Shown in pieces: positions 18,606 to 26,470 of a stretch of 64,000 bases of DNA. The stretch lies in NCBI GenBank assembly GCA_039105265.1, contig JAPFFF010000002.1:1488001-1552000 (forward strand). The letters are read 5' to 3'. Source of the DNA: Tritrichomonas musculus (Eukaryota; Parabasalia; Tritrichomonadida; Tritrichomonadidae). A program made the position numbers and the translations under genes. The first letter of the stretch is position 1. Each line of letters starts with the position of its first letter. The notes beneath the pieces are model-generated. The model was not told where the DNA came from. It worked only from the letters and a program-made list of their open reading frames with translations, and made no database searches.

Positions 18606-21600
18606 ATGGACGAGACGACAACAAAATTCATTGGAGACATACAATTTAAGGTAGGAGATGCTACTAGGAAAGGAAGTGAATTATTAACGCTGAGTGATTT
18701 GGATGGATATGTACAAGGAGGAAGCTGGTTTGAAGAAGTAGAAGGTTATCCTGAATATGAAATCAAAAATGAGAACATAACAGCCTATAAAGATGAATCA
18801 CTGTCGATGGCTAACTACAACATCCTGAAAATTAATATGTCAAATGACGTACTAAATAAGATAATAGCTGCTCCTGACGTAACTGTCGTATTCAAATTCA
18901 TACTTAGGAAAGAAGTGATATACGATTATGAAGGCAATCTAGTGAAAGAATTTACTGCATACGTTGAAAATCATCAAGCAAAAGGTCCGTGTATTACATG
19001 TCGTACTGATCTTAAATGTATGGTCACACATTGGACTACATTCGGCCCTGAGTTCTTTATAGCATTTGATACTAGACTCGGTGTGAATCCATATTCATTA
19101 TACATGAATGGGGAGCTATCGATACAGTACTTACTAAAGCAAGACTCGATGGTTGCGAAGAAGCCAGTAGTCAAGTGTGATGTAATAGATGCGCGTAATG
19201 CTCTTCAGTTGTATGAATCAGATGTTCATTACTTTTATAAACCAAGTGTCGTAACTACAGTGAATGTCGACTCAGTTGATTACTACAAGATGATATATCG
19301 AATTCCAAATGATTATACAATACCCATTAACCTTAATTTTACATTTACTGAACACTGTTTTGGTAATAGATGGAGCCTAATATGGGATGGAACAAAATGG
19401 GTTGGAGAGAACATGCAAGGACGTAGCAATGGGAAAATAGAGAGCAGTAAGCAATATCTTCGTGTAAACAAAAATAATTATGGAGCAAGTGGATGCTATG
19501 TCAGATGCAAACGTAGTGAATGGAATAAGATGTTGTTGGATGATACTAATGAAAATTTCATGAAAGTGATGTTCGCCAATGGCACTACAAAGTTGTTGTT
19601 CAAAGATGGTACAGAGGCAAATGGTTCTGCACATAGCATAGAAATAGATAGATGTGATTCAACAGTAGAGATATATACTAAAGAAGGATACGATTATTTA
19701 CCGCTACAATTACAGATCCAAAACAGTAATAAAGAAGAGGTAGAGTCGTTGTTGAACCGTATAGACAAAATTGTTTACGATATGTCACTTGATGGAGCGA
19801 GTAACAGGCTTACTTTTAGATGGGATGAACTACATAAGAACGAACATTATGGGTACGACATAGATTTGATTGCTGAATTAGATAGTATTGAAAAAATTAA
19901 CTATTATTGGTCCAGCAGTAACATTAACATAGCGACTAGAGATATCGAACTCTATTTACGTCAACAGTACACGGATCCTATAGAAGAAGTTAACTGGGAT
20001 CCAACAACAAATGCTTTTAAGTACATTATTCAACAACAATTTTATGAGATTACTCCAAGACCAGATGCAGCCACAACTTTGTATACGGACTTCAATATTA
20101 CTTCTTCGAAGATAATTACAGCTGATAACATTATGACTATGCGATCAGATCTAAACATGGTTACAAATACTGTTGATGTGGTTTCTTATGACGTGAAAGA
20201 TATAAAGAACAATGTAGAGACATTGAACTCAGAGATGGCAGAACAAGCAGCGAAGACAAAATATTTACAAAAAGAAGTGGATAAGGTAGATATGAAAGCT
20301 AACATAGGTATTGCTTTAGGTGCTGTTGGTTGTGTATTAGGTGCTACTGGTATAGGTGTTGCTGGTAAAGCATTATCATTTGCATCTAAAGCAGCACAAA
20401 CTGGGGGTAGGGAATTAATAAATACTGTAACCAAGGTGTCTGATGTTGGTACAAATGTTGTAGAAGATATTGCTGGTAAGCTCACTGACGAACTACCTGA
20501 TATTGGAGCTGATGTATTCTTTGGTGATATGGTATCTATTCCAGTTAGTAGAATGATGCGTTCGTTATCTAACAAAGATAAACTAAATAATATTATAGCT
20601 TGGTGCGATGAGGAGTATGTACCTGTTAATGAAATAAACTTTACTGATGAACTTGATGATCCGTCCAAAGTAGCCATGACATTAACTTCAACAATGGATA
20701 TGTGTAAGAGATTCCGTCATACGATGAAACCAATGATAAAAACATTAGCGACTACTGTAGAGAAGAGTGTGTCATCAACAGATTTGGTTAGAGATGACAT
20801 AATAGATGTTGTTGGTAAATATGTCAATGGCGAGGTCCATTTGGAGGCTGAAGATGTTATCACAGATGGAACAATCAAAGCACGATTTTTGGTCCAAAAA
20901 GTTAGTGAATACAATGATGTTGATTATGAAGAGAATATAGTTACTATTAATATTACTGGTGGAACAATTAATTACCAAGGAACAACTGATTTTCCTAGCT
21001 GCACTATGAATGACAAAACATTTGTTATATCAAACCCAAATAAACATAGGGTTGGTGGAATCAGCATCAAAGAGAATACAGCAAAAAGAAGAATGGAATT
21101 TACTACAAATGATTTAGCATATACTTGTGATATAGATGCTTTACATAAGAAGATAGATACATTACATGAGCAGATAGAAAAGAATGATACAGCTCTAGCT
21201 ACTACATTAAATGAATTCCCAACTGTTGATGAAGTAAATGAAGCATTAGATGAATTAAAAAATAATATGGTTAATATGGATAACCTGTATACAAAAGAGG
21301 AAGCGGATGCAAAATATCGAAGCAAAAATGATTTGATATACAAAGAATCTATTGAAGTGCCATTTGAAAATGTACAAGATAGTTCAGGAACGTGGGAAGT
21401 CAAAATAAAATTGACTAGTGGAATTCACCTTGTTGGAACAATATCAAATAACGATGGCTTTGTAAAAGAGTTTGATTATTTGTTTGATTATAATGGTGTT
21501 ATCACTGAAGATGGAGTTAATGTCGATGTTGAAATTGATGGAACAACCTATAACTTGACCTATTATAAAAGCGATAGTAATGGTCTATGCTTTTACATCG

Positions 21601-22265
21601 ATAATGGGGAAGACTATTTCGATACCAAATTAATATTAGCGGAAAAAATATTGAAGCAAGATAAAATAGCATTGAAAAGTGAGATTCCTGAACCTGTTGA
21701 TTTGACCAATTATGCTACTATAGATGATCTCGATGGATATGCGTTGAAGAGCGAGTTGAATAAATATGCTAAATCTCATCAAGATCTAGCCAAGTTAGTA
21801 GGTGATAATGTTACTAAAATCGTAACAATGAACAGTCAGATATCAAATCTACAGCAAGAGAATGAATCATTAAAAACTAAGTTAAACGCGTTAATGAATA
21901 AATTAACACGAATCGAGTATACATTCAATATAACGAATAGTAATACCATTCATTATCAATTCGAGAAACAACTTGACGAATATGATGGAACACTCTATTT
22001 GACTTATAATGAAACCAGAGATAATGTTACCAGTGTAAACGAAATCAAAATCAATATATCATTCAACGTTAATAATTCACCTAAGTTTGAATATCAATGT
22101 GAACCAACTAAGATCTGGTTAAATAATATTGAATTTCCATTAAGTAGTAGCAATCTCATGATCAATGCAACAGTTAATTACATATTGATTAATTCTTCAT
22201 TCTTTACATCAAATGGTATCTTAGCTGCAGATAACACTAAGAATGTAATACATTCATTACTGTAA
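18606..22265 (+). CDS. Giant fibre-like protein with phage-fibre-like motifs
   Basis: This 1219-residue protein is homologous to the C-terminal two thirds of the protein at 58942-63987. Order: a NUMOD4-like WFEEVEGYPEYEIKN (about 40-54), a beta domain with DVHYFYKPS and LIWDGTKWVGEN (about 205-270), SSKIITADNIMTMRSDLNM (about 500), a Gly/Ala hydrophobic hairpin, then LEAEDVITDGTIKAR. YTKEEADAKY (about 893) and YATIDDLDGYALKSEL follow, both strongly like phage tail-fibre repeats. A coiled coil (about 1075-1100) and a unique C-terminal tip end it. I infer a trimeric receptor-binding fibre. It is the last gene before the TIR. Start signal T7-GGACTTAA-ATG. Confidence 0.78.
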   Translation: MDETTTKFIGDIQFKVGDATRKGSELLTLSDLDGYVQGGSWFEEVEGYPEYEIKNENITAYKDESLSMANYNILKINMSNDVLNKIIAAPDVTVVFKFILRKEVIYDYEGNLVKEFTAYVENHQAKGPCITCRTDLKCMVTHWTTFGPEFFIAFDTRLGVNPYSLYMNGELSIQYLLKQDSMVAKKPVVKCDVIDARNALQLYESDVHYFYKPSVVTTVNVDSVDYYKMIYRIPNDYTIPINLNFTFTEHCFGNRWSLIWDGTKWVGENMQGRSNGKIESSKQYLRVNKNNYGASGCYVRCKRSEWNKMLLDDTNENFMKVMFANGTTKLLFKDGTEANGSAHSIEIDRCDSTVEIYTKEGYDYLPLQLQIQNSNKEEVESLLNRIDKIVYDMSLDGASNRLTFRWDELHKNEHYGYDIDLIAELDSIEKINYYWSSSNINIATRDIELYLRQQYTDPIEEVNWDPTTNAFKYIIQQQFYEITPRPDAATTLYTDFNITSSKIITADNIMTMRSDLNMVTNTVDVVSYDVKDIKNNVETLNSEMAEQAAKTKYLQKEVDKVDMKANIGIALGAVGCVLGATGIGVAGKALSFASKAAQTGGRELINTVTKVSDVGTNVVEDIAGKLTDELPDIGADVFFGDMVSIPVSRMMRSLSNKDKLNNIIAWCDEEYVPVNEINFTDELDDPSKVAMTLTSTMDMCKRFRHTMKPMIKTLATTVEKSVSSTDLVRDDIIDVVGKYVNGEVHLEAEDVITDGTIKARFLVQKVSEYNDVDYEENIVTINITGGTINYQGTTDFPSCTMNDKTFVISNPNKHRVGGISIKENTAKRRMEFTTNDLAYTCDIDALHKKIDTLHEQIEKNDTALATTLNEFPTVDEVNEALDELKNNMVNMDNLYTKEEADAKYRSKNDLIYKESIEVPFENVQDSSGTWEVKIKLTSGIHLVGTISNNDGFVKEFDYLFDYNGVITEDGVNVDVEIDGTTYNLTYYKSDSNGLCFYIDNGEDYFDTKLILAEKILKQDKIALKSEIPEPVDLTNYATIDDLDGYALKSELNKYAKSHQDLAKLVGDNVTKIVTMNSQISNLQQENESLKTKLNALMNKLTRIEYTFNITNSNTIHYQFEKQLDEYDGTLYLTYNETRDNVTSVNEIKINISFNVNNSPKFEYQCEPTKIWLNNIEFPLSSSNLMINATVNYILINSSFFTSNGILAADNTKNVIHSLL

Positions 22266-22289
22266 AATACAAAAAGTTGATAGATATTT

Positions 22290-22490
22290 TTTCGGGTGTA
22301 GAATTCAAAAACTACTCCATACCTTGGAAATGACATTGGTGGAATAGTGAAAGTAGAGAGTGTGTACTTACGATAGGTTTTCAGAGGGTATTTGGCCGGG
22401 TAGCGAGGCCCAAGCGAAGGCGTACCTGAGCTTGGTGGCGAGCAGTGTAGGCTGGGGTGAAGAATGAATCCCAGCCTATACTATACTACT
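22290..22490 (-). repeat. Terminal inverted repeat of Maverick A (right end)
   Basis: Read inward from 22490 it begins AGTAGTATAGTATAGG. It then carries a subterminal hairpin (GGCTGGG and CCCCAGCC about 13 bases apart) and a GC-rich stretch ending near TCGTAAGTACACAC. About 200 bases match the start of the element at 58492 with few changes. The matching left TIR of A is outside the window. Confidence 0.9.
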
Positions 22491-22715
22491 ACAGCAACAA
22501 AGAAGCAATTACAAGACAAATTTGGTGAAAATATTGATGCTTGGATTGATTCACAAGTTGGTGGAAATTACACCACAATCAAAGGATTATATAAGGCTGC
22601 ACATAAAGGTGCTGGTGATAAATCATATATTAGGTCACGAACTGTTGAAAAGCCAGCTACAGCTGAAATTGTTGAGGAACCTTCTACTGATGATGATGAC
22701 GAAGATGAAGCATAA
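22464..22715 (+). pseudogene. Maverick B gene truncated by insertion of Maverick A
   Basis: The open frame runs 83 residues, but its first nine codons lie inside the TIR of Maverick A. The genuine B sequence starts at 22491 (TATKKQLQDKFG). It shows a helical segment (NIDAWIDSQVGG), a basic region (HKGAGDKSYIRSR) and a very acidic tail (DDDDEDEA). The missing 5' end should lie at the far side of A, outside the window. No family is recognised. Chance use of the TIR ATG at 22464 could yield a short fusion peptide. Confidence 0.7.
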
Positions 22716-22749
22716 AAAAATTACTATTCCTACTTTATATCCTTGCTAA

Positions 22750-23754
22750 TTATTTTTTTGAACCTGGTAATTTGAATGTTGTTGTATGCGCCTTATTTGT
22801 TCCTGGATTTACCTGTGAAACCTGTGACTGCATAGCAGGCCCAAGCTTCGCTTGCGACAAGAAATCATTTTTAGCTTCTGTTGGACTTGCAACCTTTTGA
22901 TTCTTAGATGTATCACGAGCTATACTAGATTTTTCAGGTTCTTGGTAAAAATATTTGAATTCAGTTATTGGTGATGGTAATACCTTCTTTGGGCGTATTT
23001 CATCGGGTATATCAAGTTTTTCATTATTATATTCAATATTTACTTTTGGGTCATATCCACTAAATAAGGAAGGCTCCCTAGGATGTGAATTATTTGTATT
23101 TACCTTTAAGATAGGGCTTGTGATATTTGATTTGAATACATTGAATACTGGAAAATGGTATTTCCAATCCTGAAATTCATATTTGAAACCTTTAATATCA
23201 GCATCTTCATTTTTATTTCGCAATCGAACTTTCTGCCATTGGCTCATGAATGTTTCTTTTTCGAAACAGAGAAAGATAATTATTGGTACTGGCTTAACTG
23301 TGCAATCAACGTCTACGCTCGAAGATAGTTGATAACAAAAATTATTTGTTTCTTTTACATCATATCTATAATCATAGTCTCCAATCAATAGTATATATGT
23401 TTTATTTAGGTCAGGAAATGATTTTTCAACAAATTGGATATCTGTATTACCAAAATTAGAAAAAAGATCCACAGTTATTGTGAATAAACGTAATAGACTA
23501 GGATCGCTTGTATTATTTATATTTCTCTCATCTTTGAAATCCACTTTTTTAGGTAAATCCAACGTTACTTCGCTACCATTAATAAGCACAAATAATTCAT
23601 GGTAATTACTACTTAAATACAATAAGACTCTCCTATTTCTTTCAGAGATATATGAAAACAGTTGATGGTCCTTATTAATATTGATACAATTTGGATCTTG
23701 CAAATTAAGTTCTTGCAGTGCTGTGAATACCGATTTTTGGTTGCTGTTATTCTT
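22750..23754 (-). CDS. Unknown Maverick B virion-like protein, start codon apparently lost
   Basis: The frame is open from about 23770 but has no ATG near its 5' end. A typical start signal lies there (T6-CGAAGGAAAA, compare T7-CGAAAGGAA-ATG at 6936-6954), and the in-frame codon at the expected place, 23754-23752, is AAG. The product would be about 334 residues. It has a beta-rich N-terminal half (VLLYLSSNYHELFVLI, VPIIIFLCFE), a Pro-rich middle and a Gln/Ser-rich tail ending FKLPGSKK. No domain is recognised. It lies downstream of the 130-residue gene on the same strand, in a run from the integrase. Confidence 0.55.
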   Translation of the reverse strand, partial: KNNSNQKSVFTALQELNLQDPNCININKDHQLFSYISERNRRVLLYLSSNYHELFVLINGSEVTLDLPKKVDFKDERNINNTSDPSLLRLFTITVDLFSNFGNTDIQFVEKSFPDLNKTYILLIGDYDYRYDVKETNNFCYQLSSSVDVDCTVKPVPIIIFLCFEKETFMSQWQKVRLRNKNEDADIKGFKYEFQDWKYHFPVFNVFKSNITSPILKVNTNNSHPREPSLFSGYDPKVNIEYNNEKLDIPDEIRPKKVLPSPITEFKYFYQEPEKSSIARDTSKNQKVASPTEAKNDFLSQAKLGPAMQSQVSQVNPGTNKAHTTTFKLPGSKK

Positions 23755-23778
23755 TTTTCCTTCGAAAAAAGCTGTAGC

Positions 23779-24171
23779 TTAATAAATAAGAAGGCAGCTC
23801 ATGATAAATGCTGATGGTATGATTGAATTGCCATACAAATCGGTAAACCATATCTTGTAATCTCTCTTATTGCTACTGAAGAATTCGTATTTTCGATATT
23901 TGGTTTGACGCTTATTAGCTAACATAATGAATGAATCACAATATGCATCTAATTGAACTATATCTGAATGCACCATTAAATCACCAACTAAAAAGTCTTT
24001 TACAATTGCTCCAACATATTGAATTACAATATATTTCTTGTTTCTGCTTGATACAAATTCAAGTGGCAACGTAAATTCTGTTGATTGAGTGTGGAAATAA
24101 CGTTTTGTTATGGGCTGTTTTACATTGTTTGTTGCAACATTCTTGATATTATTCATAAGCATTTTTTTCAT
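23779..24171 (-). CDS. Small beta-rich minor capsid-like protein
   Basis: This 130-residue protein begins with a basic, Asn-rich stretch and then alternates beta-prone segments (FTLPLEFV, KKYIVIQYVG, IVQLDAYCD, IWFTDLYG, FIMSCLLIY). The C-terminal pattern resembles the product of 1-516 and, more weakly, parts of the 12591-13322 protein. I infer a small virion protein, possibly penton- or fibre-related. It starts five bases after the integrase stop, so it is probably co-transcribed with the integrase. Confidence 0.5.
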   Translation of the reverse strand: MKKMLMNNIKNVATNNVKQPITKRYFHTQSTEFTLPLEFVSSRNKKYIVIQYVGAIVKDFLVGDLMVHSDIVQLDAYCDSFIMLANKRQTKYRKYEFFSSNKRDYKIWFTDLYGNSIIPSAFIMSCLLIY

Positions 24172-24176
24172 AGAAA

Positions 24177-25532
24177 CTAAATGTTAAAATACTTAATGTA
24201 ATCTTCATTTAAGTCTCCAAATGAATTACATATGAATTTCGTATATATAATAGGTACTTCAATAATAGCTTTTTCAGCATCAGTCATACGTTTCCTACCT
24301 TTACTATGCTTTTCTTGTGGTTCATCTTTTTTAACAGTCTGATATGGTTTTAATAACTTGCAGATTACATTTCCATTACGATACTCTAGAAACTCAGCAA
24401 TTTCATTAAATACTCTTCTACGCTTCTCATGCTTTTTTTGCGTTTTGCTTTTATCGAGATGAACTAATATAATATTACCTCTATTATAAGATAACAACCC
24501 CTTAAAACGTTGTTTATCATTGATTTCCCGCAATTTCATTTGCATTTTCCTGATATATCTCCACTCCAAATCAGTATCGTTTTGCATTTGAGCTGGGGTA
24601 TAATATATGTACTTCGTTGGTTTTACAAGATTCTTGTCATAAAAATCTGATGGGTCATAATCAAAATTCTTAAATCGAAGAGAACTATGAGGGGTGTTAT
24701 TATAGTAATCAACCATTTGTCTCATCAAATTATAATCACTTAATCTTCGCTCATCTAACCCAAAAGCATTTCTCAGAGTTCTTATAACAGAATCAACATT
24801 TTTGTGAGCTAACGCATATGGAGAATCATTAATAACGAATCTTATAGGATAGAAATCGGTGATTGAATCTATTGTATTTTCCCAAAACTGGATGTCTTCA
24901 AATTGTAAATTGAGTAGCCTTTGGAAACGAGGTTTATAATAGTCGCTTTTTTTAAGCAGTTTTTTAAGAGTTTCCAGTTTGTGGTTCACGAGTATTTTAC
25001 TTAATATTTTATCAAACTCTTTTATCCTTGCTTCTTTAATTACAGCTTTCAAGTCAAATATTAAAGTAGTTTCTCCTGTTGAAAACCAAATGACAGCACT
25101 ATTATCTTTCATCTCTTTTAATCCAGGTTCTCCATCACATTTGATAGTTTTGAATAGAAATTGTGGATATCTTATTATAATTCGTTCAAGGGAAAACCAT
25201 ATATTTCCTTTATCCTTTACAGGTTCAACGATTAGGTATCTTGTATTTGTATTGATGAGAACCAAATATATTTTATTTTCTTTTGTCAAATCTCTAGTAT
25301 AGTATTTGCTAAACATCAAATCTGCTTCCCAACAACCTGGTTCATTAGAGAAATTTGGTTTTGATAATTCTTTGCATGATTTCAACTTGAAGTCAGGAAT
25401 AAATGGTTCTGTTTTGATATCACTTTTAAAGAAAGGTTTTATGTAATTATCAATGTATTTATACTTGGATTTGAAAGGATAATTGAGTAAGGAGTTGTAT
25501 TCTTTATCGTAGATTCTTACTGATTTAGTCAT
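24177..25532 (-). CDS. Maverick B integrase, divergent
   Basis: This 451-residue integrase relative has WEADLMF (first Asp), IYLVLININTRYLIVEPV (core strand, like A's LMLININTRKAYCYPM) and KCDGEPG (second Asp). NVDSVIRTLRN corresponds to A's IINRFMRTIRD, and NNTPHSSLRF follows. The third acidic position reads Asp and lies about 113 residues after the second instead of 35, because of an insertion of roughly 80 residues. The C-terminus is basic (GRKRMTDAEK). A T7 tract (25541-25547) then GGAAAAA directly precedes the ATG. Activity is uncertain. Confidence 0.82.
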   Translation of the reverse strand: MTKSVRIYDKEYNSLLNYPFKSKYKYIDNYIKPFFKSDIKTEPFIPDFKLKSCKELSKPNFSNEPGCWEADLMFSKYYTRDLTKENKIYLVLINTNTRYLIVEPVKDKGNIWFSLERIIIRYPQFLFKTIKCDGEPGLKEMKDNSAVIWFSTGETTLIFDLKAVIKEARIKEFDKILSKILVNHKLETLKKLLKKSDYYKPRFQRLLNLQFEDIQFWENTIDSITDFYPIRFVINDSPYALAHKNVDSVIRTLRNAFGLDERRLSDYNLMRQMVDYYNNTPHSSLRFKNFDYDPSDFYDKNLVKPTKYIYYTPAQMQNDTDLEWRYIRKMQMKLREINDKQRFKGLLSYNRGNIILVHLDKSKTQKKHEKRRRVFNEIAEFLEYRNGNVICKLLKPYQTVKKDEPQEKHSKGRKRMTDAEKAIIEVPIIYTKFICNSFGDLNEDYIKYFNI

Positions 25533-25581
25533 TTTTTTCCAAAAAAAGTATTGATATACAAAAAAATATCAATTACAGGTA

Positions 25582-25638
25582 AATCATCACGTTTTTCATA
25601 AGATTTGGCGAGGGTCGGAATTCCGACCGTCGATTTTA
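25582..25638. repeat. Duplicated ~57-bp segment with perfect 16-bp palindrome
   Basis: This intergenic segment and about 26134-26195 share almost the same sequence (AAATCATCAC, then TTTTTCATAAGATTTGGCG and AGGGTCGGAATTCCGA). Here it forms the perfect palindrome GGTCGGAATTCCGACC at 25613-25628; the other copy, inside the KilA-N gene, lacks the perfect right arm. It lies at the 3' end of the KilA-N gene. Confidence 0.8.
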
Positions 25639-26394
25639 TTGGCTCATACTATTAAAGTATTCTTCAATTAATGTATGGAGCTTATTGAGATGCTCTATTT
25701 TGATATCAACACAGTTACCACTATTGGAAACCTTATAATCATCTGTTCCAAATGATGCTTTTATGATATTCTTAATGTTTAAATTTGGTGTCATACTAAT
25801 AGGAAGGTCATCTTTGAAGTAAAATCTTTCGTTTTCATTATTGTAATGGTTAACAACTTTTCTCCAAGTACTCTTATGACGACGACACAAATGAAGCCTA
25901 GTGAAACCTTCTTTATTAATATCCTCTTTGTAAATCAAATAACGGTAATCATTCTTGTGATTTTCTGGAACTGCACGTGGTTTGAGTTCATCAATTTGTT
26001 GCTGATGTTGTTTGCGTTCACGTTCAAATTGGGAGTCTAAAAGTTTGGCAATATAGATTGCGTATGTTGGTGATGCCCACATTGCGATGTGATTGACTAG
26101 AAGCTTGTGAATATAATAACCTCTTAATCCGTTAGGTAAATCATCACATTTTTCATAAGATTTGGCGAGGGTCGGAATTCCGAGGGTCGATTTTTGAGAC
26201 TCAAATTCTTGTAATAACTCTTTTGTTGATTGATTTTCAAACCAGTGCTTTGCAAGTTTATTTGATTGGCATGCAGTTATTATGCTTTGTGCTTGGAACA
26301 TATCATCTTTGATTGAATGTATGATGCGTAAATGTGTATTATATTGAATAAATTCGTAGTCATCATTAATTCGTTCTACGTTTATTGAAGCCAT
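25636..26394 (-). CDS. KilA-N domain protein (large-virus type)
   Basis: This 252-residue protein has a KilA-N domain at about residues 15-125: AKHWFENQSTKELLQE, then LRGYYIHKLLVNHIAMW and SPTYAIYIAKLLD. A short coiled segment (FERERKQHQQQIDEL) follows, then a C-terminal domain starting RAVPENHKNDYRYLIYKE, like the extra domain of poxvirus and large-virus KilA-N proteins. KilA-N binds DNA. Residues about 67-87 are encoded by the duplicated palindromic segment, which separates the two KilA-N halves and may be an insertion. The ATG has a T6 tract about 16 bases upstream. Confidence 0.85.
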   Translation of the reverse strand: MASINVERINDDYEFIQYNTHLRIIHSIKDDMFQAQSIITACQSNKLAKHWFENQSTKELLQEFESQKSTLGIPTLAKSYEKCDDLPNGLRGYYIHKLLVNHIAMWASPTYAIYIAKLLDSQFERERKQHQQQIDELKPRAVPENHKNDYRYLIYKEDINKEGFTRLHLCRRHKSTWRKVVNHYNNENERFYFKDDLPISMTPNLNIKNIIKASFGTDDYKVSNSGNCVDIKIEHLNKLHTLIEEYFNSMSQ

Positions 26395-26470
26395 TTGTTC
26401 TGGAGATAAAAAATTATTTTAAAAATAGATTTGCAAAAAAATGTGGGGACAGCAATTTTGCTGTTCGCAT

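Larger units (their letters stand above)
1..22490 (+). mobile_element. Maverick/Polinton A, right-hand part (left end outside window)
   Basis: This self-replicating virus-like transposon carries integrase, packaging ATPase, pX-like protein, major capsid protein, protein-primed PolB and giant fibre-like proteins. That gene set defines Maverick/Polinton elements. The right end is precise: the TIR read inward begins AGTAGTATAGTATAGG at 22490. The same TIR opens the element at 58492, so A and C belong to one family. The sequence just outside (22491 on) lies in the coding frame of a gene of another Maverick, so A is nested. Decay signs are a stop in the capsid gene and an altered catalytic position in the integrase. 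The left end is not in the window. Confidence 0.93.

Noticed and set aside
20186-20677. 163-residue minus-strand frame
   Set aside because: Antisense shadow of the fibre-like gene; composition is typical of reversed Asp/Val/Gly codons.
22380-22440. tRNA-like GC-rich patch
   Set aside because: Could not draw a cloverleaf; the patch is part of the Maverick TIR and recurs at 58540-58600.
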